Source: CAZQVN01 sp964596775
GTDB taxonomy: Bacteria; Eisenbacteria; RBG-16-71-46; JABDJR01; JAWXBZ01
Direction: 5' to 3'
DNA length: 41,160 nucleotides
NCBI GenBank assembly: GCA_964596775.1
Contig: CAZQVN010000031.1
Span: forward strand, 1 to 41,160
This document shows positions 8,134-16,626 of this stretch, one piece after another; position 1 is the stretch's first letter; every line of letters starts with the position of its first letter. The position numbers and the translations under genes were made by a program. The notes beneath the pieces are model-generated. The model saw only the letters and a program-made list of their open reading frames with translations. It did no database searches and was not told the origin of the DNA.

Positions 8134-10188
8134 TCAGTGGGTCGTCCATGTCACGGTGCCGAAGACCTGCGGCCCGATTTCGACCGACTGCGAGGAGAGG
8201 AACTGGCTCTGAAACTCACGATGCTTTCCGTTTCCCAGGTTGCTGCCGATCAGCGCGAGTTCCAGGCCGCCGGCCGGACGGACCGCGCATCGGAGGTCGA
8301 GAACGGTGTAGGCCCCGATCTCGAGGTTCGGGATTCCGGAAGCCGACCGGATCGCGAGATCCAGCGAGACCCTCCGGGTCACATCCCAGAAAAGTCCGGT
8401 CCAGACCTGGTGGCGCGGAGCCGAGTCCGCATAGCGGAGCGAGGTGGTGTCGATGCTCCAGGGTTTCAGGCGGAAGTCGGCATCCAGGAAGCTGTAGTTC
8501 AGCCGCAATCTGACCCGTTGCCCGGCGCGGAAGTCGAGACTTGTCTCCAGGCCCCGGGAGGCCCCCTCCATGTCGTTGACGGCCGTGAACGGCATCACGA
8601 GCGTTCCTTCGGGGTCCCCCTTGGGATACGGCTTGAGTGCGGTGATCGTGCGCAGTCGGGAGTAGTCGTTGTGGAATGCCGCCACGTCGAATCCGAAACG
8701 CTGCGACAGCCGGCCGCGGACACCCGCTTCCCAGGCGACGAGAACCTCCGACTGCATGAAGGGATTGCCGACCGCGATGATTTCCGTGCCCGGCGTATCC
8801 GCCCCGAACGTGCCCGGGGGGGCAAAGTAATGAGTCAGCCGCACGTCCGATTCGGCGCGCGACGGGGTACGCACCGCCCGGGCCACGGCCGCCCATGCCG
8901 ATATGCTCCGGGAGGCGCCGAACCAGAGTCGGGCGCTGGGCTGGATTTCGGCGCCCGTGTAGTCGTTGTGCTCGATTTTCGTGCCGGGCGTGAGCCGGAG
9001 GCGGTCGTCCATGACGCTGATTTCGTCCTGGATGAACGCGCTGACCAGGTAATCGGTCCGCGCCGCGGGTTCGATGCGGGCGATCTCTCCCTCGGACATG
9101 TCGTCGGCGGTCCGGCGGATTCCGGCTCCGAGGGAAAGCGCGTTGCGGCCGATCGTCCGGGCATGGAAGGTTTCCAGGTTCACGGTCGTGCGCCGCTCGT
9201 CGAGGATCGGCTGATTGGTTTGAACGTGGTGGTCGACCCATCCCTGGAGCCTCAGGATGCGGTCGTTGCGGATCGTCTCCCAGCGGACCATCAGGTTTCC
9301 GGACTTGCCTTCCGAAGGGACATCGATCTCCTTCGTGAAGGGCGGGGTATCGATGGGCGATTCCAGGCGATTCCGGCCGGACCCGGCGCTGAATCCGGCG
9401 TCGAGCGTGAGGCGCTTTCCCTCTTCGACACGGTCATAGCGCATCCCGCCGCCGAAGGCGTTCCACGAATCGTCGATCCGTCCCGACGCGTCGCCGAGGC
9501 CCCCGTTCTTCAGGAAGCGTCCGGAGGCTCGCCACGCCCCGCCGGCACCGAGGGCGCCCGCGGCCGTGGCGGCGGCGTAGCCGTCCTCCTCATTGCCGGT
9601 CCCGGCCGAGACCCGCCCCTCCCGGACCGGGGCGGCGCTCTTCTGGACGATGTTCACCACTCCGTTGACCGCGTTCGCTCCCCACAGGGAACCTCCCGGT
9701 CCGCGGATCACCTCGATACGATCTATGTTTTCGATGGGTACGTTCAGATTGTCCCAGTACACCCCGGAAAAAAGAGGGGAGTAGACCGATCGTCCGTCCA
9801 CGAGGACGAGCATCTTGTTCGCGAACCGGTCATTGAACCCCCGGGCCGAAACGGCCCACTTGTTCGCGTCGATCCGACCGACCTGGACACCGGGCACCAT
9901 CCGGAGGATCTCGGGAATCAGGCGGGCTCCCGAGCGGCGGATGTCCTCCTCGGTGATGACGTAGACGGCGGCCGCGGTCTCCGACAGGGGAGCCGATTTC
10001 ATCGTCACCGACACGACCCGGATGTTGACCAGGTCCTCGAGGCTCATGTCCATGAACGCCGAACCGTGATTCGACGCCGCCGCGACTGTGCCGGTGAACA
10101 GGGTGAGCAGGACTCCGGCCGCCACCGGCAGGAAGAGGCGGGTGGAGTCCCGTGAAGGGCGATTTCGGGATCGAAAACGAGAGTTCAT
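8134..10188 (-). CDS. TonB-dependent receptor, copy 1
   Basis: 684 residues from the ATG at 10188 (GAAAGGA upstream); an upstream in-frame ATG at 10209 overlaps the kinase stop codon and is the alternative. Signal peptide to ~residue 38. The mature N-terminus carries MSLEDLVNIRVVSVTMKSAP, typical of the receptor subfamily often found next to YfiR-like genes. Plug domain: VYVITEEDIRRSG, EILRMVPGVQVGR, VSARGFNDRFANKMLVLVDG, IEVIRGPGGSLWGANAVNGV. The remainder is a 22-strand-type barrel. No ExbB, ExbD or TonB is encoded in the window. Either it imports a ligand or it senses one and passes the signal to the YfiR-like protein and kinase in the same operon (inference). Substrate unknown. Confidence 0.9.
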   Translation of the reverse strand: MNSRFRSRNRPSRDSTRLFLPVAAGVLLTLFTGTVAAASNHGSAFMDMSLEDLVNIRVVSVTMKSAPLSETAAAVYVITEEDIRRSGARLIPEILRMVPGVQVGRIDANKWAVSARGFNDRFANKMLVLVDGRSVYSPLFSGVYWDNLNVPIENIDRIEVIRGPGGSLWGANAVNGVVNIVQKSAAPVREGRVSAGTGNEEDGYAAATAAGALGAGGAWRASGRFLKNGGLGDASGRIDDSWNAFGGGMRYDRVEEGKRLTLDAGFSAGSGRNRLESPIDTPPFTKEIDVPSEGKSGNLMVRWETIRNDRILRLQGWVDHHVQTNQPILDERRTTVNLETFHARTIGRNALSLGAGIRRTADDMSEGEIARIEPAARTDYLVSAFIQDEISVMDDRLRLTPGTKIEHNDYTGAEIQPSARLWFGASRSISAWAAVARAVRTPSRAESDVRLTHYFAPPGTFGADTPGTEIIAVGNPFMQSEVLVAWEAGVRGRLSQRFGFDVAAFHNDYSRLRTITALKPYPKGDPEGTLVMPFTAVNDMEGASRGLETSLDFRAGQRVRLRLNYSFLDADFRLKPWSIDTTSLRYADSAPRHQVWTGLFWDVTRRVSLDLAIRSASGIPNLEIGAYTVLDLRCAVRPAGGLELALIGSNLGNGKHREFQSQFLSSQSVEIGPQVFGTVTWTTH

Positions 10189-10205
10189 GGCCGTCCTTTC
10201 TCGCC

Positions 10206-12179
10206 TCATGCGGCGATCTTCCGGACCGGGTCCTCGTCGAGGACCTCCCGGACGCGGGTCAGGAGTTGTTCCGTGGTGAACGGCTTGCCGAGGAACGGCA
10301 TGCGCGCTTCAAGCACTCCCTTGAGGATCACGGCATCGTCGGTGTAGCCCGACATGAACAGGACTCGAAGGTCGGGGCGGAGCGAGGCCGCCCGCTCGGA
10401 GAGCTCCCGGCCGTTCATTCGGGGCATCACCACGTCGGTGATCAGGAGATCGATGTCGGTCCGGTCGCGGCAGAGGTTCAGTGCCTCCTCCTGATCCGCC
10501 GCTTCGAGGACGGTGTAGCCGACGCGGCCGAGGACCCGGGTCACGACGCGGCGAACCGGAACCTCGTCTTCGACGACCAGTATGGTTTCGGGTCCACCGG
10601 GCACCGGCGCGGCTTCTCCCGACGTCGTCCCGTTTTCCTGGGCACTGCACGACGGAAAGTAGATCTTGAACGTCGTTCCCTGGTTCGGCTCGCTGTAGAC
10701 CGACACGTGCCCGCCGCTCTGCTTGACAATGCCGTAGACGGTGGAGAGGCCGAGGCCGGTTCCCTTGCCCAGTTCCTTGGTGGTGTAGAACGGATCGAAG
10801 ATCCGGCTCCTGACCTCCGGGGTCATCCCCACGCCGGTGTCGGTGATCGACAGGACCACGTAGCGTCCGGGAGCGAGGTCGCCCCGTTCCCCATCGATCA
10901 GCGACGACTCGAGCTCCAGGGTCCGGGTCTCGACGATCAGCATCCCGCCCCCGGGCATGGCGTCCCGGGAGTTGACGATGAGGTTCAGCACCACCTGTTC
11001 CAGCTCTCCGGGATCGACGAACACGGAGTCGAGGCCATCGGAGAGCGATGTCACGAATTCGATGTCTTCGCCGATCAGCCGGGTCAGCATCTTCTGCATG
11101 TCCTCGATCAGCCGGTTCAACTGCACCACCTGGGGCTGCAGAACCTGATGCCGGCTGAAGGCCAGAAGCTGGCGGGTCAACGAAGCCGCCCGCTCCGCGG
11201 CGCGCTGGATCTCGGTCACCGACTCCCGCATCGGGTTGTCGGACTCGATGCGGTAGAGGAGAAGCTGGCTGTAGCCGAGAATGGCGGTCAGGATGTTGTT
11301 GAAATCGTGGGCCACGCCACCGGCAAGAATCCCGATGGCTTCCATCTTCTGCGCCTGGCGCAACTGCGCCTCCTTGAGGCTCAGCTCGTTCTCCGCCTTC
11401 TTCCTCTCCTGCATTTCCGCCTCGATGTAGGCGATGTGCGTCTGGAGATCCTCGCGGGCCAGTTCCAGCCGGTAATCCCGCATCTCGATTTCCCCGAGCA
11501 TCTCGTTGAAGGCCTGGACCAGGTCGCCGATCTCGTCTTCCGATTCGGCAGGAATCCGGACGGCGTAGTCCTGGCGCCTGGACACATGGCGCGCCGCCTC
11601 GGCCAGTCGGATCACGGGGTTGATCAGGGCGGCCTGGGTGCGCGAGGAGATGAGGATCGTCAGCCCGAGGGCCACCAGGAAGACGTAACCGATCAGGAAC
11701 GCGTAATTGCGGAGTCGGTCCCGGATGGCTCCGGCATCGACTTCCAGGAACAGGGTTCCTGCTCTCTCGCCTTCACTTCCAATCTCGGTCCAGGAGAGGT
11801 AGGTGTCACCGATGAAGGTTGCGCCGGGCTCCATGGGGGCGGGCGGCTTCCAGTCATCGTCGGGGGTGCGCGTGTAGGTGCCAAGCGCCTGGCCGGACCG
11901 GGAATAAAGAACCGCCCGCCGGACGTTGTCGCCCCCCTTGAGTCCGGAGAGGATTTCTCCGGCCGCCCAGGAGTCCTCGAACACCGCGGCAGCGGCACAG
12001 TTGGCTCCAACCACCCGGGCCAGCGACCCCGTCTCGGAAACGAGGGCGGCCTTGAACCGCATCGATTCGTAGACCAGGAGGAACCCCGAAATCAGGACGA
12101 GCAGAAGGGTGCTGGTCAGGATGATCGCCAGCGGCACCTTGAGCCGGAAGGGCACACTGCGGAGCGATGCGATGCGCAT
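10206..12179 (-). CDS. hybrid histidine kinase with CHASE8 sensor (TM-CHASE8-TM-HAMP-HisKA-HATPase-REC)
   Basis: 657 residues. TM1 ~15-37. A periplasmic domain ~40-155 has the CHASE8 hallmark LARVVGANCAAAAVFEDSWA followed by VRRAVLYSRSGQALGTY. TM2 ~158-178; HAMP ~180-232; coiled coil ~235-280. H-box GGVAHDFNNILTAI places the phosphorylatable His at 291. N-box LNLIVNSRDAM, G1 ITDTGVGM and G2 GKGTGLGLSTV are intact. A C-terminal receiver (531-650) has the acidic pocket VVEDE, phospho-acceptor Asp582 (LLITDVVMPRMNG) and Lys632, so it should be active. CHASE8 is the domain that YfiR binds in YfiN, and a yfiR-like gene lies in this operon. The ATG overlaps the stop of the preceding kinase gene by one base (TGATG). 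Confidence 0.92.
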   Translation of the reverse strand: MRIASLRSVPFRLKVPLAIILTSTLLLVLISGFLLVYESMRFKAALVSETGSLARVVGANCAAAAVFEDSWAAGEILSGLKGGDNVRRAVLYSRSGQALGTYTRTPDDDWKPPAPMEPGATFIGDTYLSWTEIGSEGERAGTLFLEVDAGAIRDRLRNYAFLIGYVFLVALGLTILISSRTQAALINPVIRLAEAARHVSRRQDYAVRIPAESEDEIGDLVQAFNEMLGEIEMRDYRLELAREDLQTHIAYIEAEMQERKKAENELSLKEAQLRQAQKMEAIGILAGGVAHDFNNILTAILGYSQLLLYRIESDNPMRESVTEIQRAAERAASLTRQLLAFSRHQVLQPQVVQLNRLIEDMQKMLTRLIGEDIEFVTSLSDGLDSVFVDPGELEQVVLNLIVNSRDAMPGGGMLIVETRTLELESSLIDGERGDLAPGRYVVLSITDTGVGMTPEVRSRIFDPFYTTKELGKGTGLGLSTVYGIVKQSGGHVSVYSEPNQGTTFKIYFPSCSAQENGTTSGEAAPVPGGPETILVVEDEVPVRRVVTRVLGRVGYTVLEAADQEEALNLCRDRTDIDLLITDVVMPRMNGRELSERAASLRPDLRVLFMSGYTDDAVILKGVLEARMPFLGKPFTTEQLLTRVREVLDEDPVRKIAA

Positions 12180-15102
12180 CAGGCGGCGATCCTGCCGTCC
12201 TGTTCCGTTCCTTCGCGGGGCGGATCCAGGGCCGCTCGGACATGATCGAGGAGGTCGTCGAACGTGAACGGCTTCTGTATGAGTTTTGTGTCCGGGTCGA
12301 GCCGACCCTGGCGGGAGAGTACGCCTTCCGAGTAACCGGACATGTAGAGTACGGGGATGGACGGCCGGATGGTCACGACCGCTTCATGGAGATCCCGTCC
12401 GTTCATGCCGGGCATGATGACATCGGTCAGCAGGAGCGCGATGTCCCCCGGGTGCGACCGGACAATCTCGATGGCTTCATCGGGAGAGGCGGCGTCCAGC
12501 ACCGTGTATCCATTCAGCCCGAGAACCTGCCTGACCACCGACCGAACCTGGGTCTCGTCTTCGCAGACGAGGATGGTCGCGGGATCCGGTGACGGGGCTG
12601 TTCCGGTGGCGGCGGCCGTTGCCGNNNNNNNNNNNNNNNNNNNNNNNNNNNNNNNNNNNNNNNNNNNNNNNNNNNNNNNNNNNNNNNNNNNNNNNNNNNN
12701 NNNNNNNNNNNNNNNNNNNNNNNNAGGATGGTCGCGGGATCCGGTGACGGGGCTGTTCCGGTGGCGGCGGCCGTTGCCGTTTCCGTTCCGCCGACCGGCT
12801 CCGCATCACCGACCGGCTCAAGATTGCTGGCCGGCTTCACATCACCGATCGGCTCAAGATCGCCGGCCGGCTTCACATCACCGATCGGCTCCGTATCAAC
12901 GGTCTGTTGGGTCCTCCCGGCTGTCTCGCCGGTCGGCTCCTCCACTGCCGGCGTTTCCGCGCAGGCCGCCTCCCGGTTGAGGGGCATCAGCGTGACGGTG
13001 AAGGTCGTTCCCTTGCCGATCTCACTGTTCACCCGGATACTTCCCTTGTTCTGCTTTACGATGGCCTGAACGGTCGAGAGCCCGAGTCCCGTGCCCTGAC
13101 CGGAAGTCTTTGTCGTATAGAATGCTTCGAACGCTTTCTTCCTGACCTCGTCGGTCATGCCGCACCCGGTGTCCGATACCTGCAGGAAGACCGCCCCCGG
13201 GGGATCGGTGGCGACTCCGGTGCGGATCGTCAGCGTTCCACCGTCGGCCATCGCGTCCCTGGCGTTCACCACGAGGTTCAGGAGGGCCTGTTCCATCTGA
13301 CCCGGATCGGCGAGCACACGGGGCAGTTTCGGCGCGGACTCCACGTTGAACCGGATATCCTCCCCGACGAGCCGGCTCATCATCGGTACCATCGCCTCGA
13401 CGATCGCGCCGAGGTCGCTGGATACGGGCCGGAAATCTTCCTTGCGACTGAAACTCAGGAGTTTGCGGGTCAACGCCGCAGCCCGGTTGCCGGTTTCAAG
13501 AATGAGTTCAAGCCGGGCGGTTGCGTCCTCCTCGAGACGGCCGCGCATGAGCAGCAGCTGGGACTCGCCGTTGATCGCGGTGAGAAGATTGTTGAAGTCG
13601 TGGGCGATTCCCCCGACAAGACTCCCGATCGCCTGCATCTTCTGCGACTGGCGCAGGTCGTCTTCGAGCTGGCGCCGGCGGTCGGCCATCACCGCGTGTG
13701 CGGCGAAGTCGGCGATCGAGGATGCGAAGTTGATGTCTTCCGGCGTCCACTCCCTCGGCGGTCCGACCTGCTCGTGGCAGACGATGCCGAGCAACTCCCC
13801 GCTCGCTCTCACCGGCACATCGAGCATGGCGGTGATCCCGAGGGGTTCGAGATAGCACTCCCGAAACTCGGCGGTCCGGGGGTCGAACCGGGCGTCCGGC
13901 GTGGCCACCGCGCGTCCTTCGTCCACGGCCCGAAAGTACTCCGGATGGGAGGCCCGGGTGAGGGGAGAGGCGGGCTTCGAAATCGTGCCGTCGTCCACGA
14001 GACAGCAACAGGACAGGACGGAATTCCCCTTGTCGAACAACCAGATGCCCACCCGGCGGACGTCGAGCGTCCGGGAGGCGCTCCGGGCAATGGCCTCGAA
14101 CCGGGCGTTGAGGCCGGTGTGCCCGAGCATCGCCAGTTCGTGCAGCTCCTGCTGCTGGCGGAGAATTCTTTCCGTCCGCTCCTCGAGCTGCCGTTCCGCC
14201 CGGATCCGCTGGGTAATGTCGGTGGCCACGCCGAGGGCGTGGACTTCCTGCCCGTCCGGGGAGGGGATGGGTCGCTTGACCACGGACAGCCAGTGCTCCT
14301 CGCCCCGGGCGTCGATCACCGGCTCCGCGGGAATGTCCACTTCCCGCCGCCCGTCGATAACGTCCCGATCATCGCTCCGGATCCGTTCGGCCTCCTCCGG
14401 CCGGCCGTTCACGCCGTGGTCCAGGCTGCCGGTCAACTCATCGACGGTTCGGCCGTACATGTCGGCGGTGGCCCGGTTGGCCAGGGTAAACCGTCCGGAC
14501 TGGTCCTTGGCGAAGACCATGTGCGGGTTGATGTCGATGACGTTGCGCAGGTAGGTGCGCTGGCGGTCGAGCTCGGCGGCCGTCTCCTTCTGGCCGGTGA
14601 TGTTGCGGACGACGACGATCAACTCGCCGCTCCCGACCGGGATGATCCGCGCCTCGTTGTGGGTCACCCGATCCCCGATCGGGATGCTGTACTCGAACGT
14701 GAGCGGCCCACTCGTCTCCACCACCTGGTGGAGCGCCTCACGAAACACCTCGGCGGCTGCTTCATTCGGAACGTCGGTGATCTTCCGGCCGATGAGTCGC
14801 TCCGGAGCCAGGCTGAAGTCGGCGGGCGAACCGCCGCGGCAGTCGAGAATGACGCCGGAGGAATCGACGCGAAACACGATATCGGGAAAGGCCCTGAGGA
14901 TCGCCCGCATGTCCGCGTTGGCCTGAAGGAGCTCCTGGGAGCTCAGATCGATCGAGCGCTCGAGCATGGCCCGGTCGCCGTCGAACTCGATATAGGCGCA
15001 GTCGACGAGATACAGGAAGTCGTCGATCCCCGGCGGGATGGTGTCCTCCTCACCAAAGCAGCGCCGGATCTGCCGGCGCAGAAGGCTGTGCATCGGTTTC
15101 AA
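12179..15102 (-). CDS. soluble hybrid histidine kinase (PAS-PAS-GAF-HisKA-HATPase-REC), split by an assembly gap
   Basis: Two parts of one gene separated by 100 N. The bases on both sides of the N-run repeat the same 55-bp sequence; collapsing them gives a continuous in-frame 922-residue protein (2769 bases), whereas the scaffold as written shifts frame. TTG start at 15102 overlaps the FIST stop and has GGAGAAGG upstream; an ATG at 15093 is the alternative. Domains: PAS ~65-170, PAS ~180-300, GAF ~325-475, H-box GGIAHDFNNLLTAI (His501), N-box NLVVNARDAM, G1 VSDTGCGM, G2 GQGTGLGLSTV. A Glu/Pro/Gly/Asp repeat linker (~738-772) then leads to a receiver (~791-910) with CEDE and phospho-Asp842 (LLLTDVIMPGMNG). 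No TM segments, so it is cytoplasmic. It probably acts with the FIST protein encoded just upstream. Confidence 0.9.
12570..12624. repeat. left copy of a 55-bp duplicate flanking the gap
   Basis: Identical over 55 bases to 12725-12779. The copy abuts the Ns exactly. It is best read as the same genomic bases present at the end of two contigs, not a real duplication. Confidence 0.95.
12625..12724. other. assembly gap of exactly 100 N
   Basis: A run of exactly 100 N, the conventional placeholder for a gap of unknown size. With identical 55-bp flanks the real gap is probably negative (the contigs overlap) and nothing is missing. Confidence 0.98.
12725..12779. repeat. right copy of the 55-bp duplicate flanking the gap
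   Basis: Same 55 bases as 12570-12624. Reading the kinase through one copy only joins the linker to the receiver domain in frame. Confidence 0.95.
12788..12899. repeat. in-gene tandem repeat encoding a kinase interdomain linker
   Basis: Degenerate 18-base units, arranged as a 36-base higher-order repeat, encode six-residue units of the type E/K-P-x-G-D-V/L (EPIGDVKPAGDL twice with changes, then EPVGDAEPVGGT). They form a flexible acidic/proline linker between the ATPase and receiver domains. The repeat lies beside the assembly break and may have caused it. Confidence 0.85.
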
Positions 15103-16235
15103 GCGGCCTTCTCCTCGAAGGTGGTGATGGTCATCGTCTGGTTGTGAAGTTCGCAGCGCGCCTTCGGGGTGAACGGCGAAATTTCGCCGTATGAGTAGAA
15201 ACCGGTGAGCGCGGTGTCCGGACCGAGAACATCGCGGACCGCCTCGACCTCTTCCTCGACCCTTTGCTTCAGAACCAGCTTTCGGCCCACGCAGCTGATC
15301 AGGATCGCCAGGTCGGGATGCCGGCTCAGGGTATTCCGGCGGCAGGCGTCCGCCGCGCCGTGGGCCCCGTCGATGAGCCGGTTGAAATTGGCCTTCATGA
15401 GGCGGGCGTGGCTTCCCTGCGGGACGTCGCCGGCGAAGGTGAGGCTTCCGTCCTTTTCGCAGACCGCCAGGATCGTGCGCACGACCGGCGTCGACGATCC
15501 CTCGGTGCGGACGCTCAGGGGGAAGAGAAGGCCGGTGGCCGGCAGACCGGCGGCATGCTGGCCGAGGTAATGTTTGTAGAGGTCGAGCGCCGATCGGCCG
15601 TCGAGTTCATGGACGACATTCCCCAGCGACCTGGTCACCAGGCGCTCCGGACCAAACGAGTCCCACCCCCCGAGGGATCCGCAGCCTATGTGCAGTGCCG
15701 CACCGTGGAACGCGAGAGCCGAGATCCGGGCGGGCCGGGGCGATCCCTCGTCGAGGACGAGCGTTTCCCTGAAGTGGGCGCCGTCGCCCGACAGGCCGCC
15801 GGTCACGGTTACCCCGGGAGGGAGGCCGGCCGTCAGCCCCCGGACGAGATCGGTGCCGTTGACGGTGACGCCGTCCGAGAGTACGAAAACGTGCACCAGC
15901 TCCTTCGGGTCGATGGCCGCGGCCAGCCGGCGGCCCGCGGCAAGACTGTCTTCCAGTCCGGCGATGTCGACGCCGTGGGCTTCGACCCGGGTCGAGTCGA
16001 ACCGGATCGCGGTCGCCACGAGGGTGTCATCGTGGACCCGGGTGTCGAGGATCTCGCCGGCGGTCGAGCAGCCGAACAGGTGGGCCCCGGGATAGTGACG
16101 GCGAAGTTCATCGAGCGCTCCGCTCCTGAGAGCCTCCGGGCTCCCGAAGATCAGGACGACCCCGGCGCCGGACAGGGGCGCAGCGAGCCCGGACCAGCCC
16201 GTCCCGCTGTTCCAGTGAAATTGACGGCATTTCAT
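15099..16235 (-). CDS. FIST-domain sensory protein (FIST_N plus FIST_C)
   Basis: 378 residues from the ATG at 16235, which is preceded by CTGGAGA; an upstream in-frame ATG is less well placed. N-terminal FIST domain ~25-215 includes HLFGCSTAGEI and VTVTGGLSGDGAHFRETLV. The C-terminal FIST_C domain ~216-365 includes ISCVGRKLVL, FYSYGEISPF and CELHNQTMTITTF, all strongly conserved in the family. FIST domains are proposed small-ligand (amino-acid-like) sensors of signal transduction proteins and are often encoded next to kinases or cyclases. The protein has no TM segment. It is the first gene of the five-gene minus-strand signalling operon; its stop overlaps the start of the PAS/GAF hybrid kinase, so it is probably that kinase's input. 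Confidence 0.92.
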   Translation of the reverse strand: MKCRQFHWNSGTGWSGLAAPLSGAGVVLIFGSPEALRSGALDELRRHYPGAHLFGCSTAGEILDTRVHDDTLVATAIRFDSTRVEAHGVDIAGLEDSLAAGRRLAAAIDPKELVHVFVLSDGVTVNGTDLVRGLTAGLPPGVTVTGGLSGDGAHFRETLVLDEGSPRPARISALAFHGAALHIGCGSLGGWDSFGPERLVTRSLGNVVHELDGRSALDLYKHYLGQHAAGLPATGLLFPLSVRTEGSSTPVVRTILAVCEKDGSLTFAGDVPQGSHARLMKANFNRLIDGAHGAADACRRNTLSRHPDLAILISCVGRKLVLKQRVEEEVEAVRDVLGPDTALTGFYSYGEISPFTPKARCELHNQTMTITTFEEKAA

Positions 16236-16626
16236 GTGAATCTCCAGATAAATGTGCCGCCCTGTCATGCACCGGAGTCCCGGCCGCAGCCACGCAGGGG
16301 GCGGTGGAATCTATCCGGTTTATCGGCGGGATTGCAGGAACATCAACCTAATTCCGACATGGAAAAATAATGGACAGCCCGGTCAGCATTCAGCGCCGCA
16401 ACCACTTGGCGCTCTCCACCTTTCCGTGACGGTCGATTTTGCGGGGCCCGCCGCGGCCAGTCCGACCGCTTTCTCCTGTTCCTGATTCTTGGGTCCGGCG
16501 ACCGCAACGAACAGCATCTCCGGGTTCTTCAGGGATCGATCCGTCATTCCGATAACCCTCCCGACGGTCCGGCCGCCGTTGCGACGGGTCCGGTCAGGGC
16601 TGCGGTCCATCTCGAAGGAGGTTTGT
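16236..16626. other. divergent regulatory region between the FIST operon and the second TonB receptor
   Basis: 391 bases separating two divergent signalling operons. It holds a comparatively AT-rich stretch at ~16305-16375, where at least one promoter should lie, and a possible small minus-strand ORF (16383-16547). I could not settle on convincing -35/-10 pairs, and I found no sigma-54 site or riboswitch-like structure. Confidence 0.6.
16383..16547 (-). CDS. possible small protein (54 residues), unknown
   Basis: Opens with ATG at 16547 behind GGGAGGG at an 8-base spacing, which is a good ribosome-binding site. The product (begins MTDRSLKNPEMLFVAVAGPK) has no signal peptide, TM segment or motif I know, and contains two cysteines near the C-terminus. 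It lies in the intergenic region between divergent operons, 148 bases upstream of and co-directional with the FIST gene. It could be a leader ORF of that operon or a chance frame in GC-rich DNA. Confidence 0.3.
   Translation of the reverse strand: MTDRSLKNPEMLFVAVAGPKNQEQEKAVGLAAAGPAKSTVTERWRAPSGCGAEC

Noticed and set aside
8137..10155. Very long open frame antisense to the first TonB receptor
   Set aside because: High-GC third positions leave antisense frames open. The translation is Arg/Gly/Asp-rich with no motifs, while the other strand encodes a clear TonB receptor.
12179..12538. Stand-alone receiver-domain protein starting at a GTG
   Set aside because: It is the C-terminal receiver of the hybrid kinase, separated only by the false gap. 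The frame continues upstream through the VCEDE acidic pocket, which a GTG start would remove.
12570..12779. Real 55-bp direct repeat or transposon target duplication
   Set aside because: Both copies abut the N-run exactly, and one copy is needed for an intact reading frame, so an assembly overlap is far simpler.
12907..15147. Long plus-strand frame opposite the PAS/GAF hybrid kinase
   Set aside because: Its composition is that of an antisense shadow, and the kinase on the minus strand has all expected motifs.
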